DNA of 64,000 bases from Lachnospiraceae bacterium (GTDB lineage: Bacteria > Bacillota > Clostridia > Lachnospirales > Lachnospiraceae), in contig CAJTEW010000015.1 of NCBI GenBank assembly GCA_910575605.1, positions 34,537 through 98,536 on the forward strand, in the 5' to 3' direction. Positions 37,187 to 46,201 of the stretch are shown piece after piece. The translations under genes and the position numbers were made by a program. A model generated the notes under the pieces. That model had not been told where the DNA came from. It did no database searches and saw only the letters and a list, made by a program, of their open reading frames with translations. The first letter of the stretch is position 1; each line of letters opens with the position of its first letter.

Positions 37187-37837
37187 ATGGTTTTAGGTAT
37201 TTACGGCGCAGGTGCACTGGGAAGAGAAATTTTAGAAATTGCAGAGGATATTAACAACACATCTGATAGATGGGAGGATTTTGTATATCTTGTAGACAAT
37301 TCCCGAGAAAGGCGTAAAGACGGTTTAGAAATATATTCGCCAGAAGCATTTGCCAAGCTAGAGGAGCATAAAGAAGTAGTAATTGCAATAGGGGAACCGT
37401 TTGCAAGAGAAAAGATGATGAAGAAAATTTTAGGACTGGGAATTTCCTTGGCTTATCCACTTATACATCCTTCTGCAAAAGTAAATTCGGCTTGTCAGAT
37501 TGGGGTAGGGACAGTAATCGGATATAGTACTATTATTTCATTTGATGCACAAATAGATAATAATGTGTATATTCAGCCAGGATGTGGAGTGGGACATGAA
37601 GCTTCTATTGGCAGAAATTGCGTTATATCGGCAGGTGTCCGCATTGCAGGATGCGTAAGTATAGGAAAAAATACATACATTGGACTTTCGGTTCCGGTTA
37701 GGGACCGAATATCAATAGGACAAGGCTGCATTGTGTCCATGGGGTCTGTAGTACAACGTGATATCCCGGATAACATGATTGCTATGGGAAATCCTGCCAG
37801 GCCTATGAAACCAAATGATGAGCATAAGTTGTTTTAA
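37187..37837 (+). CDS. NeuD/PglD-family sugar O- or N-acyltransferase
   Basis: This 216-residue protein has an N-terminal nucleotide-sugar-binding domain (LGIYGAGALGREILEIA) and a C-terminal left-handed beta helix of hexapeptide repeats (residues about 95-200: SACQIGVGTVIGYSTII, GCGVGHEASIGRNCVISAGV, SIGKNTYIGLSV). His residues in VGHEA may serve catalysis, as in PglD. It probably acetylates an amino or acidic sugar. It starts 2 bp after the preceding gene. Confidence 0.9.
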   Translation: MVLGIYGAGALGREILEIAEDINNTSDRWEDFVYLVDNSRERRKDGLEIYSPEAFAKLEEHKEVVIAIGEPFAREKMMKKILGLGISLAYPLIHPSAKVNSACQIGVGTVIGYSTIISFDAQIDNNVYIQPGCGVGHEASIGRNCVISAGVRIAGCVSIGKNTYIGLSVPVRDRISIGQGCIVSMGSVVQRDIPDNMIAMGNPARPMKPNDEHKLF

Positions 37838-37851
37838 AGGAGGAAAATACC

Positions 37852-38598
37852 GTGTTAACAGGAAAAACAGCTATTATTACAGGATGCTTAAAAGGGATTG
37901 GGAGAAGCACACTTGATGTGTTTGCAAAAAACGGTGCTTCTGTTTTTGCATGTGCTCAGTATCAGACAGAAGAGTTTGAGGATTATTGTACCAGGCTGAA
38001 TCAAGAGAGTGAAGGAGAGATAATTCCTACATATTTTGATTTGAGCAGAGATGAAGAAATAAAAGAAGCTGCGATGTTTATCAGAAAACAAAAGAGGCCG
38101 GCAGATATACTTGTAAATATCGCAGGGTATACAAAAGATGCTCGTTTCCAGATGGTGTCCATGGAGGATATGCAGAAAACATTTAAAATTAATTTTTTCT
38201 CACAGATTGCTTTTACACAGTATATTGTCAAAATGATGATTAGGAATAAGAAGGGCGGCGCAATTATCAATACGTCCAGTATTTCAGGAATTGACGGAAG
38301 TATAGGACAGTTGTCCTACTCGGCTTCAAAGGCGGCGCTTATTGCCGCAACAAAGGTAATGGCAGAGGAGCTGGGAGAGCATTTGATACGGGTTAATGCT
38401 ATTGCACCGGGATTCATAGATACAGATATGTATAACGATGTTCCAAAAGAGATTTTAGATAGAAAAATTGCAAAAACCAAACTTAAACATATGGGAAGGC
38501 CAGAAGATGTGGCAGAAACGATTTTATATCTTGCATCAGATGCCTCTCGGCATATTACCGGGCAGATTATTCGAATTGATGGAGGAAAGGGAATATGA
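37852..38598 (+). CDS. Short-chain dehydrogenase/reductase A
   Basis: This 248-residue SDR starts at GTG 37852 after a strong AAAGGAGGAAA site. The cofactor motif is TGCLKGIGRSTLDVF, followed by NIAGYTKDARF, catalytic Ser and Tyr-x-x-x-Lys in SSISG and YSASKAAL, and IAPGFIDTDM. It overlaps the next SDR by 4 bp. The three SDRs of this operon resemble each other and FabG, and may reduce beta-keto or keto-sugar intermediates; their substrates are not known. Confidence 0.92.
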   Translation: MLTGKTAIITGCLKGIGRSTLDVFAKNGASVFACAQYQTEEFEDYCTRLNQESEGEIIPTYFDLSRDEEIKEAAMFIRKQKRPADILVNIAGYTKDARFQMVSMEDMQKTFKINFFSQIAFTQYIVKMMIRNKKGGAIINTSSISGIDGSIGQLSYSASKAALIAATKVMAEELGEHLIRVNAIAPGFIDTDMYNDVPKEILDRKIAKTKLKHMGRPEDVAETILYLASDASRHITGQIIRIDGGKGI

Positions 38599-39350
38599 GC
38601 AGGAAGTTTTTGAAGGGAAAAAATGCTGTTATAACCGGGGCAAGACAAGGGATAGGAAGAGCAATTTTAGAGAAATTTGCTGAAAATGGAGCTGATATAT
38701 GGGCATGCTCTCATAACAAAACAGAGGAATTTGAGACAGATATGGCTGAGACAGCTGCAAAATATGGAGTAGAGATTATACCAGTGTATTTTGATTTGAC
38801 AAATGATAAAGAGATTCAAAAAGGTGTGAAAGAAATTCTATCCGTTAAAAAAGAGATAAATGTGTTGGTAAATAATGCAGGAATTACGTGCCGGGCTCTT
38901 TTCCAGATGACGCCTGTACAAAAAGCAAGAGATGTTTTTGAGGTGGATTTTTTTGCCCCGTATCTTATCACACAAATACTTTCAAAAAAAATGCTAAGAA
39001 ATAAAAATGGAGCATCTATTATTAATATTGCATCAACGGCTGGAATTGATGCTAATTCAGGAAGAGCAGCGTATGGTTCAGCGAAAGCGGCATTAGTCTG
39101 CCTTACCCGGGTAATTGCAGAAGAATTAGGCAGCAAAGGAGTGCGGGCAAATGCTATTGCTCCAGGAATTGTTAATACAGGTATGTTAACGTACGATGAA
39201 AAAATGCTGGACGAGTTATTAGAAGAGAGCCTGCTTAAAAAAATTGGAGAGCCAGAGGATGTGGCAGATACAGCATTATTTCTGGCATCGGATAGAGCAG
39301 CTTTTATTACAGGGCAGGTAATCAGAGTTGATGGAGGACTTTTGCTGTAA
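38595..39350 (+). CDS. Short-chain dehydrogenase/reductase B
   Basis: This 251-residue FabG-like SDR overlaps the previous SDR stop codon (ATGA). It has TGARQGIGRAILEKF, NNAGITCRALFQM, Ser in IASTAGID, the catalytic YGSAKAAL, and IAPGIVNTGM. It is clearly a tandem relative of the upstream gene and of the SDR at 44368-45123, suggesting duplication followed by specialisation within the operon. Confidence 0.92.
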   Translation: MSRKFLKGKNAVITGARQGIGRAILEKFAENGADIWACSHNKTEEFETDMAETAAKYGVEIIPVYFDLTNDKEIQKGVKEILSVKKEINVLVNNAGITCRALFQMTPVQKARDVFEVDFFAPYLITQILSKKMLRNKNGASIINIASTAGIDANSGRAAYGSAKAALVCLTRVIAEELGSKGVRANAIAPGIVNTGMLTYDEKMLDELLEESLLKKIGEPEDVADTALFLASDRAAFITGQVIRVDGGLLL

Positions 39351-39384
39351 TTAATTAAAAAAAGTGGATAGAGGAGAGTATATT

Positions 39385-40494
39385 ATGGATTTAAAAGGTA
39401 TATTGGAAAGAGTTGTATTTAATGGAAAGGCTGATAGACTAATTTTTGATGAATTAAAGAAGAGCTCAAAGCCTGTTTTAATTTATGGCGGATCAGAATA
39501 CGCAGGATCAGTATATGACTATTTAAAGAGGAATGATATTGAAGCCGAGTTTTTTATTGTAGACGGCAGATATTGGAAAGAAAATAAATATATAAAAGGT
39601 AAAGAGGTTAAAAGCATAGAAAAATGTGAAATAGAAGATTACAACATAGTAATAGGTTTTGGAGATGTTACTAAAAGTAAATTTCTAATTAATAATTCCC
39701 AGTTATTAAGAAGTACATTTTATATGCTTTGGGAGCCAATAAAATTTTATGAATGGGATGCGGAGTATGTTAAAGAAAACTGGGAGCTCTTAATGGACGT
39801 ATACAATGGGCTGGCTGACAGAAAATCAAAGCATGTTTTGACTGAATTAATTGTTGCAAAGCTAAATGGATGCTGTGGAGACTTGTTAAATGTGTCGAGT
39901 GGCAAGCACTATTTTAATGAATTAACTTTCTGCCCGAATCCGGAAAAAGAGGTGTTTATAGATTGCGGAGCATACAACGGAGATACGATATTACAATTTG
40001 CAGCATTCACGGATAAGAATTATAGAAAAATATATGCGTTTGAACCAATAAGCGAAAATATATCAGAATTAAAGAAGAATGTAAAGTGTTTAACAAATGT
40101 GGAAATTATTAATAAAGGTACATGGAAGGAGGATGATAATTTATCTTTTGAAAAGAAAGACGATGGTTCACATATTGTCCAAGATGATGGGAAAGACACT
40201 GTACAGGTGACAGCAATTGATAATGTAATTAAGGATGAATGTGTCACATTTATAAAGATGGATATTGAAGGTAGTGAGCTGGAATCTTTACAAGGCGCCA
40301 GCAGAGTTATACAACGAGATATGCCAAAGCTGGCGATATGCTGTTACCATAAAAAGAATGACATAATAGATTTATATAATTATATTCGAAAGTTTGAAAA
40401 CTATAATTATAAGTATAATATTTATTTAAGACATCATTCTAATGGCACATGTGAAACCGTTTTATATGCTATTCCTGTAAAAAAGACTTTGTAA
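39385..40494 (+). CDS. FkbM-family methyltransferase with N-terminal Rossmann module, module 1
   Basis: This 369-residue protein begins with a small Rossmann-like module (PVLIYGGSEYAGSVYDYL). A SAM-dependent FkbM domain covers about 190-350, with VFIDCGAYNGDTILQF (SAM motif I), IYAFEPISENISELKK, and FIKMDIEGSELESLQGA. It probably methylates a sugar hydroxyl. The start at 39385 is chosen for the AGAGGAGAG site; the frame opens at 39364. A paralogue with the same domain order is in module 2 at 60063-61190. Confidence 0.88.
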   Translation: MDLKGILERVVFNGKADRLIFDELKKSSKPVLIYGGSEYAGSVYDYLKRNDIEAEFFIVDGRYWKENKYIKGKEVKSIEKCEIEDYNIVIGFGDVTKSKFLINNSQLLRSTFYMLWEPIKFYEWDAEYVKENWELLMDVYNGLADRKSKHVLTELIVAKLNGCCGDLLNVSSGKHYFNELTFCPNPEKEVFIDCGAYNGDTILQFAAFTDKNYRKIYAFEPISENISELKKNVKCLTNVEIINKGTWKEDDNLSFEKKDDGSHIVQDDGKDTVQVTAIDNVIKDECVTFIKMDIEGSELESLQGASRVIQRDMPKLAICCYHKKNDIIDLYNYIRKFENYNYKYNIYLRHHSNGTCETVLYAIPVKKTL

Positions 40495-40521
40495 TAATGT
40501 AAAAATAAGGAGGATTTTGTA

Positions 40522-40758
40522 ATGAACAACTTAAAAAAGTATAATGAAATTTTTATGAAGGTATTTTCAGTTGAGGAAAAGGCTTTGGAGGAGCTGGAAT
40601 ATCAGGGCATTGATGAATGGGACAGCGTAGGACATATGGAACTGATTGCAGAATTAGAAGATGGCTTTGATATCATGATGGATACAGACGACATTATTGA
40701 TTTTAGCTCCTATAAAAAGGGAATTGAACTGCTAAAAAAATATGAAGTAGAAGTATAG
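40522..40758 (+). CDS. Acyl carrier protein
   Basis: This 78-residue acidic protein carries the phosphopantetheine attachment Ser35 in DEWDSVGHMELIAELED, with the helix II pattern of carrier proteins and a short C-terminal helix. It is dedicated to this operon: the next three genes encode an AMP-forming ligase, a LuxE-type and a LuxC-type enzyme. It would carry the acyl group that these enzymes load, transfer or reduce. AAGGAGG precedes the start. Confidence 0.93.
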   Translation: MNNLKKYNEIFMKVFSVEEKALEELEYQGIDEWDSVGHMELIAELEDGFDIMMDTDDIIDFSSYKKGIELLKKYEVEV

Positions 40759-40773
40759 TATGGAGAGGATGAC

Positions 40774-42153
40774 ATGGGGATATTTAACGATATTGAAAAA
40801 TATCAGAACAGGCCTGCAATTATAAGCGGGGGAAAAGAAATAAGTTATGAGACTCTTACAGAGCATACAGAAAAAATAGCAAAAGCGGTTGGAGGCAGAT
40901 GCCTTGTTTTTCTTGTGTGTAGTAATATATATCCAGCACTGGCAGGTTACGTATCTTTCCTTCAGAACGATATTGTACCTTTAATGATCAATCATACTAT
41001 GAAGAAAGAAATGTTTGAAAGGCTCGTGGAAACCTATCAGCCCCGTTATATATGGCAGCCTGTCGGTTTTTCCAATGGAAAAAGTATATACGAGTTTGAG
41101 GGCTATGAACTGGTTAGAAGGAGCTGTACGGAATATTTACTGGATGATGAACTTGCACTGCTTCTCACAACATCCGGCAGCACAGGAAGTCCGAAATATG
41201 TAAGACAAAGTTATAAAAATATCCTCAGTAATTCAAATTCTATCATAGACTATTTGGATATAAATAGTAATGATAGAGCGATAACTACTTTACCAATGAG
41301 TTACACATATGGATTATCTATCATTAATACACATCTGCTCCAGGGAGCATCTATTATTTTGACAGAGGAACCAATTATGCAGAAAGCATTTTGGGAACTT
41401 TGCCGCAAATATAAAGCAAATAATTTTGGAGGGGTTCCATATACATATGAAATGTTGAAGAAGCTGCATTTTTCAAAAATAGATCTTCCCTCTTTACGGT
41501 ATATTACTCAGGCGGGAGGAAAGCTGGGAAAAGAGCTGCATTCAGAATTTGCCGAAATCTGCAGGAATAAGGGAATTAAATTAATTGTTATGTATGGGCA
41601 GACAGAGGCAACAGCAAGAATGTCGTGGCTTCCATGGGAAAAAACAAAAGAGAAGTCAGGAAGCATCGGAATTGCAATTCCTGGAGGAAAATTTTCTTTA
41701 ATTGATGTGAATGGAGAGGTAATTACAGCCAGCCATGTTACAGGTGAACTTATCTATCAAGGAGATAATGTTACTTTAGGATATGCGATGTCCTGTAATG
41801 ACCTGGCATTGCCGGATGAGCATAAGGGTGTACTTGAAACAGGTGATATGGCATACATAGATAATGATGGATATTATTACATTGCCGGAAGGAAAAAGCG
41901 TTTTTTAAAGGTTTATGGGAACAGGCTGAATTTGGATGAAATGGACACCATGCTGCAGGCGGCCGGTTATGAGGCAGTGACTTCCGGAGAAGACAACCAC
42001 GTAAAGATTTATGCGGTAAATGGGACAGAAGAGGAAATCATAGGATTTGTTATAGAAAAAACAGGATTGAGTAAAAATGCGTTTCAAGTAATAAAAATTC
42101 AGCAAATACCGAGGAGTGAGTCTGGGAAAATACTGTATACGGAGTTGAAATAA
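40774..42153 (+). CDS. AMP-dependent acyl/amino-acid ligase (ANL superfamily)
   Basis: This 459-residue adenylating enzyme shows the P-loop-like LLLTTSGSTGSPKYVRQSYKN, then YGQTEATARMSWLPW, the hinge-region TGDMAYIDNDGYYYIAGRKKRFLKVYGNRLNLDEM, and a late Lys in RSESGKILY. It is shorter than typical acyl-CoA synthetases (about 520) and is probably a carrier-protein-loading enzyme working with the adjacent ACP. Its stop shares one base with the LuxE-type start (TAATG). Confidence 0.92.
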   Translation: MGIFNDIEKYQNRPAIISGGKEISYETLTEHTEKIAKAVGGRCLVFLVCSNIYPALAGYVSFLQNDIVPLMINHTMKKEMFERLVETYQPRYIWQPVGFSNGKSIYEFEGYELVRRSCTEYLLDDELALLLTTSGSTGSPKYVRQSYKNILSNSNSIIDYLDINSNDRAITTLPMSYTYGLSIINTHLLQGASIILTEEPIMQKAFWELCRKYKANNFGGVPYTYEMLKKLHFSKIDLPSLRYITQAGGKLGKELHSEFAEICRNKGIKLIVMYGQTEATARMSWLPWEKTKEKSGSIGIAIPGGKFSLIDVNGEVITASHVTGELIYQGDNVTLGYAMSCNDLALPDEHKGVLETGDMAYIDNDGYYYIAGRKKRFLKVYGNRLNLDEMDTMLQAAGYEAVTSGEDNHVKIYAVNGTEEEIIGFVIEKTGLSKNAFQVIKIQQIPRSESGKILYTELK

Positions 42154-43202
42154 TGAACATAGATTATTCTTATATTTTTAATTTACCGCCATTTTCTCTT
42201 GATAAAGATGAGAAACATAAGCTCTATGAGGAAATATTATATGAGCTTCAAAAGCATCACAGTGGCAATTGCTTCCAATATAATAAGCTGTGTTCACTTT
42301 TAGGGAATAATCCTGCATTACCTGTCCGTTTGTTTAAAGAATATGATTTAAAAAGCATAAGTAAGGATGAGATATATAAAGTGATGACTTCATCTGGTAC
42401 AACTGGACAGACTGTTTCAAAAATATATTTGGATCGGGAGACATCGGCCAGACAGGCAAAGGCGCTAAATAAAATTGTTTCTGATTTTACAGGGAAAACA
42501 AGACTTCCGATGCTGATTATAGATTCTAATAAAGTGTTAAAGGACAGGAACATGTTTTCTGCCAGAGGAGCAGGAATTTTAGGATTTTCTATGCTGGGCA
42601 GAGATATGACGTATGCTTTGGATGAAAACATGAATCTAAACCTGACGGTGATAGACGAATTTTGCCAGAAATATGAAGGACAGGCTGTCCTTATGTTTGG
42701 GTTTACATTTATGGTATGGGAACACTTTTATAAACCGCTTTCCAAAATGGGGCATCGTCTTGACCTTGCCGGGACGCTTATTCACGGCGGGGGATGGAAA
42801 AAGCTTGCCAGTGAAGCAGTGAATCCTGAGGAGTTTATAAATGGATTAAAAATGGTGACAAATGCGGATAAGGTCTTGAATTATTATGGGATGGTTGAGC
42901 AGACAGGCTCAATTTTTATGGAATGTGAATATGGCCATTTACACGCTTCTGTTTTTTCTGATATAGATATTTTGCGTGCAGAGGATTTTACAGCTGCTGA
43001 TGTAGGGGAAAAAGGAATCATAAAGGTTACATCATTACTTCCCACAAGCTATCCGGGGCATATCCTGTTATCAGAGGATGAAGGCATCCTAGAAGGGGTA
43101 GATGATTGTCCCTGCGGACGTAAAGGAAAATATTTTAAAGTGTGTGGAAGAATGCAGGGAGCTGAGATAAGGGGGTGCAGTGATACCTATGAAAGACGTT
43201 GA
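42153..43202 (+). CDS. LuxE/PaaK-family acyl-protein synthetase
   Basis: This 349-residue protein is LuxE-like. It has YKVMTSSGTTGQTVSKIYLDRET (nucleotide-binding loop), LMFGFTFMVWEHFY, IHGGGWKKL, and YYGMVEQTGSIFMECEYGH. A CPCGRKGKYFKVCGRMQG segment near the end carries three Cys. In luminous bacteria LuxE activates a fatty acid as acyl-AMP and passes it to a LuxC reductase; here the LuxC homologue is the next gene and overlaps. Which acid is activated in this cluster is unknown. Confidence 0.9.
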   Translation: MNIDYSYIFNLPPFSLDKDEKHKLYEEILYELQKHHSGNCFQYNKLCSLLGNNPALPVRLFKEYDLKSISKDEIYKVMTSSGTTGQTVSKIYLDRETSARQAKALNKIVSDFTGKTRLPMLIIDSNKVLKDRNMFSARGAGILGFSMLGRDMTYALDENMNLNLTVIDEFCQKYEGQAVLMFGFTFMVWEHFYKPLSKMGHRLDLAGTLIHGGGWKKLASEAVNPEEFINGLKMVTNADKVLNYYGMVEQTGSIFMECEYGHLHASVFSDIDILRAEDFTAADVGEKGIIKVTSLLPTSYPGHILLSEDEGILEGVDDCPCGRKGKYFKVCGRMQGAEIRGCSDTYERR

Positions 43203-44364
43203 TATATTAATTGGATCGCTTCCAGAGCAGGTGAAGCTGTATTCGCCCTTTGATGATTTGTTATGTGAATTTGTGGGAAGCTTTTCAAAGGCGGTTTTGC
43301 ATGATACGAAGGCAAAACAGATGCCAGATGTTATTTCACTTGGATATTGGTGCAGAGCTGCTAATATCCAGAAAATGAAAGAAAAATGCACTGACAGGCA
43401 GGAACGGCTTGGAAGAGGAGTTGCTTTTCATGTGACGCCTTCTAATATTCCTGTTAATTTTGCATTTTCGTTTTTCTTTTCACTGCTTGCGGGAAATGCA
43501 AATATTGTCAGAGTTCCATCCAAGGTAACTCCGGAGAGAGAATGCATTATACGGATTCTTAAGGATGTTCTGGAACCCTATAAAGAAATTAAAAAAAGAA
43601 CGATGTTTGTATCATATCCGGCAAAAAGTGATGCGACAGAGTTTTTTTCCAGACTTTCGGATGTGAGGATAATTTGGGGTGGAGATGAAACGATTGAAGC
43701 AATTCGTCTGCATCCGGCTAAGCCAAGATGCGTTGATATTACTTTTGCAGACAGATACTCTCTTGCATTAATAAACGGAAAGTATGTTTTGGAAGCAGAT
43801 GAAAAGGAAATTCAGAGGCTGGCAAGAGCCTTTTATAATGATACATTCTATATGGATCAAAATGCATGTTCTTCGCCGCAGTTGATTTTATGGCAGAATA
43901 CATGCAAAGAGGCAAAAAATAAATTTTGGGATGCGGTTTACAGTTATACCCAAAAACACTATATATTTCCTGCAATTGAAGCAGTTAATAAATATTGCAG
44001 AGTGTGTGAAAATATCATTGATTCAGACAGCATTGACAGTATAGTAACAAAAGGAAATGTAATTATACGTGAAAAGCTAAAGGCTCTTTTACCAGATGAG
44101 ATGCTGCTTTTCAGAGGGCGGTGCGGTCAATTTTTTGAGTATGATTTAGAACATATATCAGAAATAAATGGAATAGTGAATGAAAAATATCAGACATTGT
44201 CCTACTACGGTTATAACCCGAAAAAGATTCAGAAGTGGATCGTGCGAGAAGGTCTGACAGGAATTGACAGAATTGTTCCTATTGGAAAAACAATGGAAAT
44301 AGGGATGGTATGGGATGGATATAATTTGACAGAAAGTTTATCAAGAATTATTAGTGCGGAGTAG
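43189..44364 (+). CDS. LuxC-family acyl reductase
   Basis: This 391-residue enzyme belongs to the LuxC acyl-CoA/acyl-protein reductases, which make an aldehyde using NADPH. The catalytic Cys is in MDQNACSSPQLILW (residue 227 from ATG 43189). HVTPSNIPVNFAFSFFFSLLAGNANIVRVPSK is the cofactor region, and VRIIWGGDETIEAIR follows. I prefer ATG 43189, with AAGGGGGTG upstream, over GTG 43180; both overlap the LuxE-type gene. With ACP, ligase and LuxE it forms a complete acyl-to-aldehyde route inside a glycan operon. Confidence 0.9.
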   Translation: MKDVDILIGSLPEQVKLYSPFDDLLCEFVGSFSKAVLHDTKAKQMPDVISLGYWCRAANIQKMKEKCTDRQERLGRGVAFHVTPSNIPVNFAFSFFFSLLAGNANIVRVPSKVTPERECIIRILKDVLEPYKEIKKRTMFVSYPAKSDATEFFSRLSDVRIIWGGDETIEAIRLHPAKPRCVDITFADRYSLALINGKYVLEADEKEIQRLARAFYNDTFYMDQNACSSPQLILWQNTCKEAKNKFWDAVYSYTQKHYIFPAIEAVNKYCRVCENIIDSDSIDSIVTKGNVIIREKLKALLPDEMLLFRGRCGQFFEYDLEHISEINGIVNEKYQTLSYYGYNPKKIQKWIVREGLTGIDRIVPIGKTMEIGMVWDGYNLTESLSRIISAE

Positions 44365-44367
44365 AGT

Positions 44368-45123
44368 ATGGAGAAAGAACTACAGGGAAGAAATGTTATA
44401 TTAACTGGAGGAAGAAAAGGAATCGGAAGGCAGATTGCCGGGAGATTAGCTGAACAAGGAGCAAATCTTTGGGTTTGCTCCCATGAAAAAGACATTCATT
44501 TTGAAGAGGATATGCACGAATTATCTCAAAGGTGTGGAGTAAACATAGAAACTATATATTTTAATCTTTTAGATGTGAACGACATCAAAAAAGGTATAAA
44601 AAGAATTCTGTCATCAAAGCTTCCGGTAGATATACTGATTAATAATGCAGGAGTCGCCTATGGAGGAGTCCTTGCCATGCAGTCCATGAAAATGTTCCAT
44701 GAAACATTTGAAGTGAATTTTTTTGGTCCTATGCTGATTATGCAGTTGGTATCGAAGATAATGATAAAACAGAAAAGGGGAAACATTATAAATATTTCTT
44801 CTGTGAGCGGGTGTGAAAATTATGGGGGGAACATTTCTTACGGTTCCAGTAAAGCAGCACTTATATGGGCATCTAAGGAGCTGTCCAAGGAGCTGGCACC
44901 CTTTGGAATAAGAGTAAATGTGGTTTCGCCAGGAACAACTAGAACAGATATGGAGAAGAATCGGACAGAAAAACAGATGGAAGCAGTACTTGAGAGGACT
45001 GCTTTAAGAAGGATGGCCGAGCCAGATGAGATTGCAGAAGCAGTGTTATTTTTGGCAGGTGACAGGGCTTCTTATATTACTGGGCATAATTTAATTGTTG
45101 ACGGAGGAAGGGTAAATTATTAA
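44368..45123 (+). CDS. Short-chain dehydrogenase/reductase C
   Basis: This 251-residue SDR follows LuxC after 3 bp. It shows TGGRKGIGRQIAGRL, NNAGVAYGGVLAM, Ser in ISSVSGC, catalytic YGSSKAAL and VSPGTTRTDM. It is related to the two SDRs 6 kb upstream. Its place directly after the acyl reductase suggests that it could reduce the aldehyde, or a keto group on the same intermediate. Confidence 0.92.
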   Translation: MEKELQGRNVILTGGRKGIGRQIAGRLAEQGANLWVCSHEKDIHFEEDMHELSQRCGVNIETIYFNLLDVNDIKKGIKRILSSKLPVDILINNAGVAYGGVLAMQSMKMFHETFEVNFFGPMLIMQLVSKIMIKQKRGNIINISSVSGCENYGGNISYGSSKAALIWASKELSKELAPFGIRVNVVSPGTTRTDMEKNRTEKQMEAVLERTALRRMAEPDEIAEAVLFLAGDRASYITGHNLIVDGGRVNY

Positions 45124-45165
45124 AAACTGTATACAAAAATATGCAGTAAACAGGGGTGGTTTAAA

Positions 45166-46197
45166 ATGGCATTAATTACATTAAGAAATGGAAGAAAAAT
45201 ACAGGATTTTACAAAACCATATGTTGTTGCTGAAATGGGAACGAATCATGCCGGAAGTATGGAAAAAGTTATGGAAATGATTGACTGTGCAAAGGAGGCA
45301 GGATGTGACTGCGTAAAGTTTCAATCATGGTCATCAGAAAGTTTATATTCAAAAATTGTATATGCTGGCAATCCTATAGCTAAAAGAATGGTTAATAAAT
45401 TTGCACTTAGTGAAAACGAATTGCTGGAAGCTTGTGAATATTGTAATAAAGTTGGTATAGACTTTTCTTCTACTCCGTATTCAGCGAAAGAAGTTGATTT
45501 TCTTGTAGATGTATGCAAAGCGCCATATGTTAAAGTGGCTTCTATGGATTTAAATAATTATCCATTTTTAGAGTATATAGCAAAAAAGAATGTACCAATT
45601 ATATTAGCTACTGGGATGAGTGAGCTGGATGAAATAAAAAATGCAGTGAAAACAATAGAGGAGGCAGGAAATAGAAATCTTTGCATTCTTCATTGTATTT
45701 CTATTTATCCTCCAAAGATATCGTCAATTAATTTAAAAAATATTTGGGGACTGCGGGAAGAGTTCCCAGAATATCCGATAGGATTTTCTGATCATTCTTT
45801 GGGAACAGAAATTGCATCGGCATCTATTGTAATGGGTGCAGCGCTTATTGAGAAGCATTTAACTCTTGATAAAAAAAGGTTAGGATGGGACAACGATATG
45901 GCAATGGAGCCTCACGAGATGAAGAATATGATACAGGCCTGTTCTAATGTATTTGAGGCGTTAGGAAGTAAAGAAAGAGTTGTGGGAAACGCAGAAATAG
46001 AACAGCGTAATAAGATTAGAAGGAGCATTGTGGCTAAGCGGGAGCTTAAGGGTGGAACAATTATTACAGAGCAAGATCTTGACGTGAAAAGACCAGGAAC
46101 AGGTCTGCCGCCGGAAATGATAAAACAGATTGTTGGCAGAAAAATAATCAGAGATATTTCATGTGATGAACTGATATTAAAAGAGGATATTATATAA
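45166..46197 (+). CDS. NeuB-family sialic/nonulosonic acid synthase with SAF domain
   Basis: This 343-residue enzyme condenses phosphoenolpyruvate with an aldose to make a nonulosonic acid. The barrel domain has VAEMGTNHAGSMEKVMEMI, VKFQSWSSESLY, GIDFSSTPYSAKEVDFL, KVASMDLNNYPFLEY, CISIYPP and GFSDHSLGTEIASASIVMGAALIEKHLTLDK. The C-terminal SAF (antifreeze-like) domain is RRSIVAKRELKGGTIITEQDL, then KRPGTGLPP. With the NeuA-like gene upstream this supports a CMP-activated nonulosonic acid in the polymer. AGGGGTGG precedes the start. Confidence 0.93.
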   Translation: MALITLRNGRKIQDFTKPYVVAEMGTNHAGSMEKVMEMIDCAKEAGCDCVKFQSWSSESLYSKIVYAGNPIAKRMVNKFALSENELLEACEYCNKVGIDFSSTPYSAKEVDFLVDVCKAPYVKVASMDLNNYPFLEYIAKKNVPIILATGMSELDEIKNAVKTIEEAGNRNLCILHCISIYPPKISSINLKNIWGLREEFPEYPIGFSDHSLGTEIASASIVMGAALIEKHLTLDKKRLGWDNDMAMEPHEMKNMIQACSNVFEALGSKERVVGNAEIEQRNKIRRSIVAKRELKGGTIITEQDLDVKRPGTGLPPEMIKQIVGRKIIRDISCDELILKEDII

Positions 46198-46201
46198 GCT
46201 T

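Noticed and set aside
40522..44364. Bioluminescence or polyketide operon
   Set aside because: luxA/luxB and ketosynthase genes are absent; the set is embedded in a continuous glycan operon.
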